A DNA stretch of 64,000 nt from Sweltsa coloradensis (Eukaryota; Arthropoda; Insecta; Plecoptera; Chloroperlidae): assembly GCA_024449915.1 (NCBI GenBank), contig JAMZAV010000360.1, forward strand, positions 124,001 through 188,000, given 5' to 3'. Both the position numbers and the translations under genes were made by a program. Of the stretch, positions 1 to 10,532 are shown piece by piece. The notes beneath the pieces were generated by a model. That model did no database searches. It saw nothing but the letters and a program-made list of their open reading frames with translations, and was not told the DNA's origin. Position 1 is the stretch's first letter; each line of letters opens with the position of its first letter.

Positions 1-37
1 TTGCAGCGGAATGGATAAGTGCTGCCCCCCCCCCCCC

Positions 38-599
38 CAGGGACGACGCTAGGGGGGGGCCTGGGGGGGCCATGGCCCCCCCAGAATTTACGCGGCCCCC
101 CTAGTGGACCCCCAAGACACAATCTGATTTTAAATAAAAATCATCAATCTCAGTATAAAGATCCCAATTTATTTTGGAACAGTGTAAATTTTATGTAATT
201 AAGTATTAACTAACACAATAAGTCGCGAGCGGGTTGGAACAATTAAAACAATCAAGGGTCGAGTGTCTCGTCGGCGTCAGTCATTGCGCCTACCTATCAT
301 TTCCTGGAACCTGACTTTTCTATTTGCGCCGCACTCTCAAGGTATAGGCCAGCCCCCAACCTAACCCGACCTGTCTCAGATCTCACTACAGGCTATCTTA
401 GGGGGAAAATTGCCCCAAAAAATTTCCGCCTCCGGCGGCTGAGGCAACCCCGAGTAGCCCACGCAAGTCCATACAAAACGTAAGTACATGTGTCCCGGTT
501 TTTACTTTAAAATTATCATCACCCCACAGTCATACCCCCCTAGAAAATGCACGGTCCTACCTTGGCCCCCCCTCTCAAAGAATCCTAGCGTCGTCTCTG
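38..599. mobile_element. Non-autonomous TIR DNA element flanked by poly-C
   Basis: The left end reads CAGGGACGACGCTAG (38-52). The right end is its inverse with one mismatch (585-599). Long C tracts lie immediately outside both ends (about 25-37 and 600-609), so the target duplication is masked by, or is, poly-C. The interior has G/C-rich runs near the ends and AT-rich sequence in the middle, with no transposase-like coding. The CAG...CTG termini suggest a hAT-type MITE, but this is inferred from the ends only. Confidence 0.6.
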
Positions 600-1504
600 C
601 CCCCCCCCCTGTAAAATATATAAAATATATCATGGCAAAATCATTGAGTGTGATCGTGCCTCTGGTGTATTTTGATGTATTTTTACAAAATGAATTCCTT
701 CACTTGATTCCATCAGACAAACCATATCAACGGGTTGATCGAGAGTGATGATTTTTAAACACAGTTTCAATGTGATAGATTCAATCATACTATTTTGATG
801 GTTTTTCGAACACAGGGTATTAGACAGCGGTAAACCATGGTGTTCGGAATGCGTGACCTGTTTCTACGCGTTGTCCTCTAAAGGTCACAGAGAGGGAGGC
901 GCAGTCAGTCTGAGTCTTATCTCTTGGAGGCAGCAAAATAAATACCTCTAAGCAAATCTATAGTATGAAAGCGTCTTTACAATCATTTAATATAAAAATA
1001 CTTTCTTATCTAATTGTTTTAATAATTGTTCGCTATTCAGATTTTTCCCCCGTAACATTCACTAAACGACATTGGCCCCACCCCACTCAGTCAGGTTTAA
1101 TTTCGTTCACTGATAACAAAATAATATATGCCTAAATGAGCTAGAATAAAACATTACAAAAAGCAAAAATCGCTATTTACATAAGTTATTCGTACATCCA
1201 TTTAAATGGCTTCGTTAAAATCTTGCAGAACAAACCATCAGTCATGATTGTTGTTCGTTATATTCTATCCGACGACCTCCCGCATCACGTGCACTATCGC
1301 TGAGCCACGCATCTCTCTCGTGGCTTCTGTCAAGTTGTGTCGACCAAAAGTTCTACCCCTAATGATAATAACCCTAATGATAATAAATTGATAACTTTGC
1401 ATTGTTGTTGTTGCTGTTGTTGTATACATACATGTACTAAGTTTGCTATCAATTTGATAATTACATCGACACGACTCTGATCCTGAATGTCCCGGGTTCC
1501 CGGG
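600..1504. other. Intergenic, no gene seen
   Basis: AT-rich sequence with stops in all frames. The only local structure is a short duplicated TAATGATAATAA-type stretch and a TTG-rich stretch between about 1358 and 1425. Confidence 0.5.
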
Positions 1505-1649
1505 CTCTAGCCCATGATAGGCTAGGGAGGAAAGACCAACGCTGTCTAGATTCAGTTTTAGGTATTGGGAGAGAAAAGGGAATTATTCAGAGTACTCAAC
1601 ACATGGCTCACTCACTCATCTAACAACGATTTTGGCGTATTTCTAGTTA
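1505..1649. mobile_element. Partial copy of composite element E (right half of palindromic head)
   Basis: Matches the right half of the palindromic head seen at 11135-11344 and 32715-32974. It shares GATAGGCTAGGGAGG near 1516, a GAGAAAAGGGAA-type spacer, ACTCAACACATGGCTCAC at about 1597, and a TCTAACAACGATTTTGGCGT arm ending in TCTAG near 1645. The left arm and the tRNA-like segment are absent. Either the palindrome moves independently or this copy is truncated. Confidence 0.65.
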
Positions 1650-1673
1650 TATGGTTACATGGTACAAAAAGAA

Positions 1674-2068
1674 TAGTGGTTAATTTCTAACATAATAAGT
1701 GGGTGGGCGCCTGACGATCTCCTTTCTCGGGGGGGGGGGGGGGGGGGGCGAGGTCACGGGTAGGGTACCATATTTCAAAGTGAAGTTTGCTGGACAAGCG
1801 ATTTCAGGCTAAAACAGCAGGGAGGTTTGGGAGCCTCGCCCCCCAACCACAGCGCGTCAGGCGAAAACTTTTAAATCGGGGTTTTTAGAGCGATTTCTGA
1901 GCGTTTCAGAAAAAATACGGGACTGAATGCAACACCGAAATACTGTCGTTGTGGAGTGCAAAAACCAGAAAACCTTTTACCAAAAAAGAAGTGGGTGGAT
2001 GCGTCAGCCCACGAAATAAAAGAGTGGGCGGACGAGTCCGCCCGCGTCCGCCCTGAAATTAACCACTG
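1674..2068. mobile_element. TIR element with AGTGGTTAATTTC ends and a 20-G run
   Basis: AGTGGTTAATTTC at 1675-1687 is repeated inverted as GAAATTAACCACT at 2055-2067. Inside each end is a GTGGGYGG-type G-rich motif (1700 and 2024). A run of 20 G lies at 1729-1748. The part at about 1855-1990 resembles 25055-25190, so a diverged relative exists there. No coding potential. Class is uncertain because no clear target duplication is visible. Confidence 0.55.
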
Positions 2069-2765
2069 TAGCTATAATAATCGAGACTAATCAACGACGA
2101 TTCACCGACAGTAGACAAATCAAGGTGGGTTGATTCATTTTATTCAGTAAGTAAGAAACAAATGAATAAATTCAATGAATGCACAGGAATTCGATGCGTC
2201 GAGTCTGCGAGATAACGGAAACGAGATAGAGCAAGCGCGGACACATTCCTAGGCCTGTAATCTAACTGAGTGAGCTGGACCCGGACACGTAGTCGAGCAT
2301 AACAGATTTATAGAAAATATCGTATACATAGGGAGTAGGGACACCTTGACCCTCTTCAGGGCCCAGATTCTTGTACATACTACATATTACCTCCTAACCA
2401 GTCCCTTAGCCCCGTGCAAGCCCCAACCATCAACCAATCATACCAGTCAGTAATGGGTACCATTGTTTGTTCTTTGCTGAATCATTTATTTATTTTTATT
2501 ATTATTAATATTTGCATTTATCTGAATAACATTTGACATGTGAGATTAAAAATAAATGCGAGAATGACAGAAAGAGCATGCATTGAAAATTAACCCTCTA
2601 GGTAGTGTACGGAATACTCCGCTTAACCCATGGCTAAAAATGTACAGGAATTTGACTTTGACCCCAGAGGCCAGATACCTTTTTAACCCTGGGTTAAAGT
2701 GGAGTTAGGGTTACAGATAAAAAGTGTATTACTGTACAATTCTTGGATGGGTTAATTTCGAAGGC
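2069..2765. other. Intergenic, no gene seen
   Basis: No coding signal and no repeat recognised except a short palindromic TTAACCCTGGGTTAA-like stretch around 2682-2696. Confidence 0.45.
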
Positions 2766-2850
2766 AGTGGCGTAGATATCGGCTGTGCAAGTGGTGCAGC
2801 CGCACCGGGGCCCACGGCCTCTAAGGGGCCCCCCGAGGATAGGGGTCGGT
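2766..2850. mobile_element. Fragment of a TIR element beginning CAGTGGCGTAGATATC
   Basis: Starts with the CAGTGGCGTA terminus used by several elements here, followed by a GTGCAGCCGCACCGGGGCCC segment. A related GTGCAGTTGCGCCGG segment with an inverted GTAGCTACGCCAATG end lies at 45940-46083. No matching right end was found nearby, so this is probably a remnant. Confidence 0.4.
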
Positions 2851-3779
2851 CGCCAAATTATACAGTTTAGGCTTTAGCATTTCCTAAAATCCATAGAATG
2901 TCATTCAACTGTAAAACATTGAAAACATATCTCATCAAAATTCCATTGCAACAGGTATGGATACGTGGGGGTGGGCCCTGACCATTGTGAGTTGACAAAT
3001 TACCGTTTCTAGGAAATAGGAATACTATATGGCTACTTCTACCCTTTTTCAATTCAGAAAATAATTTAATTCAAAAATCTGATTGGCTATAACTTTCAAA
3101 GACACTGTTAGCCAGCCAATAAGATATCGAAATGAGATCTGCAATTTTTAGGTGCTTTAATTTTGTACCACAGTTCAGTTTGAAATGAAGATCGAAATAG
3201 TGTGGGTGTCGTGACTCGCGGGTGAACAAATAGTGTATAAGAGTTGAGCTTGTGTTGTGTGTTACTGTTGAAGCTACGTGTGCAATAGTTATGTCATGAA
3301 TATTTCGTTCAGTAACGTCTGCTGACGGGATTGATATAATGTATTCGACTCATAAACAGAAACGACCAATTAAGTGGAGCTCAAAAACGTAGAGTTTAAA
3401 AGTTTCTAAACTTAATACATTAATTCGTTTTTTGTTTCCTCGAGTAACATAATCACTGGTTTTGAGGAAGGTGATAATTCTCAATCTAGTATTGCAATTG
3501 CAAGTGATATTGTGGTGACTGACTTGGTTAGCGAGTAGGTCTTTCAGTTATTTAATGTTGGTGTTATTTGTTTACTAATAAGACTAAGAGGCCGTATTAC
3601 CGTGATAAAGGGGGCTGGGAGGGGTGCTTTTCTGCACTATGTATTATGTAACATGAGTATTTTTATGTTTATTACGAATTAGAAAAACAAATTTAAAAAA
3701 ATAAAGGATTATAATGCAATATGTCTAGTTGTCCACGCTTGTTCCAATAATGAAAATTTATTACATCAGTACAAGTCTC
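2851..3779. other. Intergenic, no gene seen
   Basis: AT-rich, stop-dense in all frames, no repeat recognised. Confidence 0.45.
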
Positions 3780-3815
3780 TCTCATATTGAAGGATATCAG
3801 TTGCAGTGGGAGGGG

Positions 3816-3866
3816 CCCAAGATCAGTAAAATATATAAGTACCGCTTATATATTTACCGATCTTGG
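3816..3866. repeat. Near-perfect hairpin within a TIR-element remnant
   Basis: CCCAAGATCAGTAAAATATA and its inverse flank a tiny GTACCG-type loop; one extra mismatch is visible. It sits inside 3790-3925, which ends in GCTACGCCACTG, the inverse of the common CAGTGGCGTA terminus. I infer it is the core of a small palindromic DNA element. Confidence 0.55.
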
Positions 3867-3925
3867 GAGGGGCCTATTTTATTTTTTTGCACCGGGACCC
3901 TTCATCAACTTGCTACGCCACTGTT

Positions 3926-4553
3926 CCAAGGATACAGTACAGAACATACAAACACTGTTATCTATTGCTGACTTGGTGATTGGTTCTTTAGCATAAAAGA
4001 TTAATCGACAAAGACAAAGATTGAAAATATTAGTAAATGTAGTATTGATTGATCCATGAAACCAAGTTTGAACGGGAAAGTTGCAAATCAAGCGTTGGTA
4101 ACACAAATTTGTCTCTGCCAGTGCGAGGGGATGGCCAAGCCCGAGCAGCCAGCAGAGTACGCTAAAGTCGTTACTGATTAGATTGGGATCTACTTAGGTT
4201 GAGGTTAACTCAAATTTCTCTACATATTTGTATCGATGCAGCAGTCTGCTGCCTTCAAGATGCATGCTCGCCTAAACGACGAAAGGAACGACTGAGCAAG
4301 TCACCTGTCGGCCCATCTCAATTCAACCAAAATATTTCCCACGGTGTATTTTACACGTTTACGATATAATGTTATTCCCTTTGTATTTTTTTTGCTCTTG
4401 CTCGTCAACAATTTATTTATGTGGAACAGATTATTGCGTTGTTCATAGTTAAAGAAAACGCATCTTCAAAGTTTTGCGTATAAGAAGAGAAAATTATCTG
4501 TTGGCTGTTGCACATAATGTAATATAAATAATATAATATGTCGAAGAGGAAAG
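3926..4553. other. Intergenic, no gene seen
   Basis: No coding or repeat signal recognised. Confidence 0.4.
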
Positions 4554-4790
4554 GAAGAGAGCAGACTACAAGCAGCGGAGATGAAATTTTTAAGAAGTTC
4601 AGTGACCATAACAAAATTGGATAAGGTGCGGAGCAAAACTACAAGAAATAAGCTAGGAGTGGAAAGACTTCGAGACAAAATAGGAAGAGAAAGACTGCGG
4701 TGGTATGGACACGTGAGACGAATGAAACAGGAGAGAATCCCGAGAAGAGAATTGGAACGAGCATGGGGACAGACTATAAGCGTACGACGC
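4554..4790 (+). pseudogene. C-terminal remnant of an RTE-like LINE ORF
   Basis: From about 4560 the frame reads SRLQAAEMKFLRSSV, then ITKLDKVRSK, then ERLRWYGHVRRM and IPRRELE. This order (QAAEM.FLR, ..LDKIR.., RLRWYGHV.RM) is characteristic of the region after the reverse transcriptase in RTE-type and related LINE proteins, which helps drive copying of LINE RNA into new sites. The endonuclease and polymerase domains are absent, so it is a 5'-truncated copy. The open frame runs beyond the LINE homology into a tRNA-like segment before stopping at 4818-4820. The methionine at 4581 is internal to the homology, not a true start. Clade assignment is from motif memory and could be another LINE with the same tail. 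Confidence 0.7.
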
Positions 4791-4835
4791 GCGGAGGACG
4801 TGGGTTCGAATCCCGCATAAGGCATAGGTTTTTGT
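4791..4835 (+). repeat. tRNA-like B-box segment (SINE remnant)
   Basis: GGTTCGAATCCC at 4803-4814 matches the RNA polymerase III B box (GGTTCGANTCC) and is framed by a short TΨC-like stem. No A box lies at tRNA distance upstream because LINE sequence occupies that place. Most likely the 3' part of a SINE joined to the LINE tail. Confidence 0.45.
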
Positions 4836-4854
4836 ACTTGTACTTCACCCTCAT

Positions 4855-4958
4855 CACTCAGTCATCAGTCATCAGTCATACCAGTCAGTAGTACCTGTAT
4901 GTACCTACGTATGTATTTGGAATCCTGTATGTACCTACGTATATGTATTTGGAATGAT
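4855..4958. repeat. Short tandem repeats: CAGTCAT units, then two ~33-bp units
   Basis: CAGTCATCAGTCATCAGTCA-type units are followed by two copies of a unit containing CCTGTATGTACCTACGTAT and GTATTTGGAAT. Confidence 0.7.
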
Positions 4959-5156
4959 TTAGCTAATTATTGTCCCCATACATCAGATTGAATCGCTTTT
5001 AGAGCTGAATCTCTTTTCACTTAGATACTGTACAATAATTTGTAATAAAAAGAGGTCGAAGTTATATCACCACGGGCTCCAATTGAACGAAGGTCAGCAC
5101 AACCACACTTGGTTACCAGCTCACAGTTGGATGTCAGCGCCGCTACTCCCCAGCAG

Positions 5157-5428
5157 TGCGATTCTGTAAAATAGTCGCTATGATAGCGATAGCGATCACG
5201 GTTGATATGAAATATCAATCGTTATAAATGATCGTTATCGACCTGATTCTGTAAAATAGTCGCTACGGCCGCCATTTATCGTATCTTGATAGCATAGCAT
5301 AGCGACTCCTTTTTCATTCTCGTTATCATAGCGATCGCTATCATTTTTACAGAATCAGTCGACACGCAAAATTGTCGCTAAAGTGCCGGATAACGATCGT
5401 TATCTTCCATAACGATTTTACAGAATCA
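5157..5428. mobile_element. Nested MITEs with GATTCTGTAAAA termini
   Basis: GATTCTGTAAAATAGTCGCT occurs at about 5160 and again at 5244. Its inverse TTTTACAGAATCAG occurs at about 5347 and 5415. This gives an outer pair (5159-5428) and an inner pair (5243-5361), all rich in GATAGCGAT-type subterminal motifs. The pattern fits one palindromic MITE inserted into a relative. No coding sequence. Confidence 0.7.
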
Positions 5429-5586
5429 GACCGCAGGCTAGTCGTTGACGACAAAAACTCAGCATTGTAAACGAAACATTAACTATTTGTCCTCTTCTTG
5501 TTTCCACACAACTTGATGTGTATCAGCGCATACGTCCGACGCAATAACAACATCATTGTTTACGCCCTGCCCCAGACCCATACCAG

Positions 5587-6056
5587 TGGCGTAACTAGCC
5601 CTTGTTTCTCAGGGGGAAAACATTTTTGTTACCTCAAAAGATCAATGGTCAGCCCGATTAGTGAAGGGGTATGTACGTACAAGCCTGTCATTACTCATTG
5701 GTGTTATATCTAAAAATAATTAATGAGTACACGCTCTTTCCTGGGTGGAAGTAGGGCTACACGAGTGTGAACGATGGGGGGTCTGGGGTGGAGGCCCCCC
5801 AGCTAATGCGGGTCCGAGGCGCACAGTCCCGGGAAATTGTTCTATTGTAAGAATGTGATTGGAGTATTTTGTTTGCCGATTTTTGTTACAGAAACCTTAA
5901 AAAAATAAATTAAGAAATATATCTGTATCTAGGCCTACGGTATATAATACCATCTCATTTAATTTCTCATATCAAATAAAAGTTGTGCCCCCCCCCCGCC
6001 CCCCCCCCCCTCCTTCTGACCATTTTTGGGGGGCGGTCGCCCACCGTAGTTACGCC
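5587..6056 (+). mobile_element. Family A TIR element, copy 1
   Basis: Begins CAGTGGCGTAACTAGCCCTT and ends CGTAGTTACGCC, with the terminal bases lost. It aligns along most of its length with 12953-13975 and, inverted, with 16255-16699: GATCAATGGTCAGC near the left, a GGGGTCT module, GTGTGATTGGAGTATTTT near 5857, and a C-rich right end (about 5989-6011). Non-coding. Family A looks hAT-like because copy 2 is flanked by a probable 8-bp duplication. Confidence 0.7.
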
Positions 6057-6557
6057 TAAAGGGCTAGAGGTTTGGAGTTAAAATGTACATGAATTGGGGC
6101 CCCGGTGTCTATCTAGGCTGAGGGTGTGATCAAAGTTGGCAGGGAATGTCCAAGGAGCAAATCTTGTCCGTCTCCTTGGTGAAGCTGAAGAGGTGTAACG
6201 CGGGTTGCTCGGCGGCAGGCGCACCGTGCAGTGGCGCTGACGGAGTATGTACGAACTACCCGAGCACGTGCCATGTGTACTGCGGGCTGCCTTAGCTCTT
6301 CACTGTAGGTGTACCGTAAAAGGCACTGGCGATACCAGATAGCCAGCCGAAGGTAGCGGTTGCGACTTGCGAGCTGCATGTGAGGGGGCTCCCGGTTCAG
6401 TACTAGTGGGAAATGATAAAGCTTCAAGTTTTCAAAAATTTGTTGTCATAGGGTTTCACTGCATTCTTGGTTGGATTAAAAAATTGAAATTACTTTTAGA
6501 ATAAATGATTTTAGACTCCAAAGTAGACCTACAGTTTCCAGTAAACGAATGTACATA
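6057..6557. other. Intergenic, no gene seen
   Basis: An open stretch on the minus strand (6427-6113) has no recognisable domain and no supporting signals. Confidence 0.35.
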
Positions 6558-7118
6558 CTAGGCCGCTTCGCAAACGCTTTTTCTAGTCGCGTTGATGGAT
6601 GAGCTTTTTTGTAAGTTTTTAGTTTGCTTGGGATTTCTTTACTTTTGCAAGTGCTTTTTGAACGCATTGTAGGTGATTGTTGTCAAGTTTCTATTGTTAG
6701 TAGTTAATTGTTATTGTATACACCTCAAAAAAACTTATATTAAAACTGTTATTTCAATGGATTCTGGCTAACTTTTCCAACTTTTTCTTTCTAAAGGTAC
6801 TACATCACCATAACCTTAATATCCATGTAAAATATGAACCTTGTAGCCCCACCCTTTTGGTCAGAATCGGCCCAAATGTCACGAAAATATCGCACTAAAA
6901 ATCGTAAAAGTACGTATTCATGAGAAATATTTCTTCGATTGTACCCAAAAACGTGGCAGACCTAAGTTCAGAGATTTCGAAGGTCCCCTCCGATTTTCAT
7001 CAAGATCGCATATGCCGTTTGCCCGTTAGAGAGCGAACAAAAAGACAAAAAAAAAAAAAACATCCGAGCTAAATTTTTTGGGGGTCAGTCAAATTTAAGT
7101 CATCGCTTCGCTCAACCA
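6558..7118 (+). mobile_element. Family C element, copy 1
   Basis: Left end GGCCGCTTCGCAAACGCTTT, then GTCGCGTTGATGGATGAGC. Right end CATCGCTTCGCTCAACC. The interior includes AAAAACGTGGCAGACCTAAG and TTCAGAGATTTCGAAGGTCC, shared with 15196-15995 and inverted in 27569-28798. An A-tract lies at about 7048-7061. No coding sequence. This is the shortest copy, with one of the ~160-bp internal modules. It gives the empty-site sequence for the SINE insertion in copy 3. Confidence 0.75.
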
Positions 7119-7627
7119 ATCAGTGGTGTCATTCAAAAATGAGTTGTGGGTATACACGCTTTCCTGGACAAAGTTAATTATTAACTAGATAACTAAGGGC
7201 CTACGTAGGTAGCCTAGGTAGCTTTCGAGTGCGTCGGGCCCCCTGAAGCAAAGGCGTAGGCTAGGTCTGTGGGTTTATTAAATTGATATAACTAGCCGTA
7301 TTATACCTTAGTGGGCCCTAATTCAGTTTTTTAAAAAATCGAACTTACGGGATGAGTTAAGCCAACTTTGAGGTTACGTTGGTTGACCTTCATGTTCATC
7401 ATACGGTTCCGCTTCCGGCGTCCTTTTATAATATTATCTTTGCCACCCGTAGCAGACTGTCAAAGCATGCAAAATAACATGAATGCGGTCTAAAATATGA
7501 AAGTCTGAAAAGTGTTGTTGGTTGCTGCAAAGACAGACATCTACCTAAGTTCAACTGTTGTTTTTTGTATTTTTTTTGTATTTTTCTATTTTTCTCGCCA
7601 AGCGAGATGGCCGTAGGGCACAGTGCC
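7119..7627. other. Intergenic, no gene seen
   Basis: No coding or repeat signal beyond T-rich stretches near 7560-7595. Confidence 0.4.
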
Positions 7628-7746
7628 CTCTTTAGCCTTTAGGGTAGTTGGGAAAGGAATGTCCGAGGGCTGTTTAAAGAGGACTCAATCCCTTCCATTC
7701 GCATTAGTGATTGAGAAAAACCTCGAAAAGAAACTTCAGTCAGGAT
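7628..7746 (-). mobile_element. SINE2 body fragment
   Basis: Read on the minus strand it gives ATCCTGACTGAAGTTT, a TTTTCGAGGTTTTTCTCA segment, GGGATTGAGTCCTCTTTAAA and AGCCCTCGGACATTCC. These are in the same order as in the SINE2 copy at 18911-19180. The tRNA-like head and the 3' end are missing. Confidence 0.75.
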
Positions 7747-8435
7747 ATGTGGTTTCAACGGGATTAACCTTCTAGATTATAGGAGGGCTTACATGCGATG
7801 CGAATGTTGGATGCTGCTACGACCAGCGACCTTCATAATAAAAGCTATGATGGAACAACACATGTTTGTACTTACTACTAAACTTCACACTTTCATAATG
7901 AAACCACAAAATGCAATTTGGGAGGTATTTCAATGACAAGAGTACGTATTTTTTCTCATTCAACCTCACGATCCCCGTTTTTAATAGTAAATTGCAAATT
8001 TTAATTTAGTACATGTGTTTTCTACTATTTTAAATTAAGTTGTCTATGTCTTACACCATTGCTAATAATTTATAATTTAATCTCAGCCTTGTATGAATGA
8101 TGAATGTGACCCTTTTCAGTTGTCATACAATTGAGTGCCGAAAGTAAAAACTAAAAAGTTATACTCGGTCTACTAAGTAAATAGTGTATTTGGATAGCAT
8201 TTTGATAATGAATGCCCATTGCCCAAAAACCACCAAGGGCTCGTAGTATAGATGTGCAAGTGAATTTTGATAACACCGAAGCCGTCGTAAGATAAGCACT
8301 TCATTTTCCTTTCTTTTTTAAAATTACTTTTTGCCGGACAGAAACTTTGAAATGTAAATGTAAATAAACTGGGTTGTATCGGTGGAATTACCGGAATCGG
8401 CCCTGACCGTTTCGTCGTAAGATCCATGAAGGCAA
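7747..8435. other. Intergenic, no gene seen
   Basis: Nothing supported on either strand. Confidence 0.4.
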
Positions 8436-8477
8436 CAACTAACTAACTTACTAACTAACTAACTAACTAACTAACTA
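8436..8477. repeat. (AACT)n microsatellite
   Basis: About ten AACT units with one interruption. Confidence 0.9.
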
Positions 8478-8604
8478 AAATATTTTTCAAAATTTGAATC
8501 TCGATTACGATATGGTTTTGCATTCTGGGGATAATAACCAGCCACTAATAAACTCGTTATTATTCAAACAAATGCCCTGAAAGCTATATACATGCGGCAT
8601 TATT

Positions 8605-9783
8605 GTGAGTCATTCACTTCTTATCTACAAGCTTGGACATCTCGGCATATCTGGCTCAATGATTGTCTAATTACCTAACGGGACGTAAGCAGACAGTTGT
8701 CATCAATGGGGCGAGTTCTCGGGCTGAAGAGGTAACGTCAGGGGTTCCTCAAGGCTCCATTTTGGGGCATTTGCTGTTCAACATTTTTGTTTATGATATT
8801 CCATGTAGAGTTTTTTCTCCATGTCTTATGTATGCTGATGACATCAAACTGTATGCTGCAGTAAGATCTTTGCAAGACTGTTTACAGCTTCAAGAAGCTT
8901 TTGTAAGGTTATGTGACTGGTGCTCTTCTTGGAAGTTGAATTTAAATTTAAAAAAAGTTTTGTTATTACTTTTACGACCAAGAAAAATCGAATTCACGTC
9001 AATTATTCTGTCAATAACGATACACTTAATAGGGTGTTTAGTGTAAATGATCTAGGTGTTTAATTAACGTCGCTTTCAAGTTACTGGGCTTTGTTAAACG
9101 AAATTTTCAGTTTGCCTTCTATAAAAATACAATTAGACGTATATACTTAGGATTAGTGCGGCCGCAGTTGGAGTATGCAAGTATTATCTGGTCACCACAT
9201 CACAAGACAAAAATTGACAGTTTAGAGCGACTCCAGCAGCGGTTTGTTAAATGGTTGTCACATCATAGCGATCCTACATTTGTGTACCACAGAAGGAATT
9301 ATGAACAATGTGTGGACTTGCGCTTGCAGTCGCTCTGTGGTAGGAGGCAGACTGCTGACCTCGTGTTTTTTAAAAAGATTTTAACCAATGGGGTCGATTG
9401 CCCAGATGTTTTACAGCTAATTACTTTTAATGTGCCGCCTGTTCGTAGGGCAAGACATACTTATTTATTTTATTCTCCTAAGGCTAGGATTGATTTGTAT
9501 AAATACTCTTATTGGCTTAGAGTGCTGACCAATTTTAATAACCTTTCAGGCAGTAGAAATGACTTTGATTTAGATCTTTTTAATGACTCAACTTTTACTT
9601 TTAAGAAAAAGTGTTGTTTGTTGTAGGGCAAATGTGTTTTATATTATATTAACTGTAGGTCCTATGTGTATTTTCTGTTTCAGGTTTGTTATGTTGTTGA
9701 TGTTATGTTGTTTTTATTATATCCTAGTATTACTGGTTGTAAAACTGTTCTGGGATAAAAAAAATAATAAATAATAAATAATA
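8605..9783 (+). pseudogene. Degenerate Jockey/CR1-like LINE, reverse transcriptase to 3' end
   Basis: Three frames carry successive parts of one LINE ORF2. From 8605: VSHSLLIYKLGHLGISGS (RT palm entry). From 8663: YLTGRKQ.VVINGASS, SGVPQGSILG and YADDIKLY, the YADD polymerase motif with both catalytic aspartates intact. Near 9031: NDLGV followed by a stop. From about 9078: FKLLGFVKRNF, then RPQLEYASIIWSP, LERLQQRFVKWL, and a C-terminal region with RRQTADLVFFKKIL and NGVDCPDVL, ending in a stop at 9624-9626. Frame changes at about 8660 and after 9046, and an internal deletion before SFK, make it inactive. The endonuclease and ORF1 are missing (5' truncation). The 3' end is an AATAAT-type tail at about 9758-9783. 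In life such a protein reverse-transcribes its own RNA at a nicked target. Clade is judged from motifs only. Confidence 0.9.
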
Positions 9784-10381
9784 ATGTACCAGAAATATTA
9801 AAAAGTCTCATAGCAGAGAATGAATTTTGAGAATTTTTTTAGAAAATGTTTGACCTTGAACAGTACATATCTTTATTCTTGAAGCCACAATTCTTGTATA
9901 AAGTCAATGTTGCTCAAAAATAATACCAGCTCTAAATAATCAAATTCATAGTCATCGTATCACACATCAAAAGGCCAAAATTCATACAGAACAGCAGGCC
10001 TAAGGCAAAACTAACTCAAAATGATTCTATGTACATTAATTACAAAATATTTCATAAACTTCCATCAGATTTAACGAAGAGGGACATTTTCCGCATTAAA
10101 TAAAAAAAGGCATATTACTCAAGAAAAGAATTCTTTGACGACAATTAATTGTATTAATTGACGGGATGAGTGGAACCTGGTATATACAAAAAAGTTGCAG
10201 GGCTCTGTACTTGCATATAGTGGCTAATTTTGTTTTTGTTTATTTTATAACAATATAGCAATATAGTTATTATTGTTTAATTTTCTATATTGTATATTTT
10301 TCTATTTTATTTCATAATTTTCCACAAATGCATGCATGATAAGGGTCAAATGCCAATTGGCAATTTATGGAAACAAAACTG
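9784..10381. other. Intergenic, no gene seen
   Basis: AT-rich, no coding signal. Confidence 0.4.
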
Positions 10382-10531
10382 TTGTATTGTATTGTATTGT
10401 ATTGTATTGTATTGTATTGTATTGTATTGTATTGTACTGTATTGTATTGTGTTGTGCTGTTTTGTATTGTACTGTACTGTATTGTATTTTTTGTATTTTT
10501 TGTATTGTATTGTATTGTATTGATTGTATTG
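10382..10531. repeat. (TATTG)n microsatellite, left block
   Basis: About 28 pentanucleotide units, purest on the left, with C and T substitutions toward the right. It continues in the same orientation beyond element E at 11347. Confidence 0.95.
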
Positions 10532-10532
10532 T

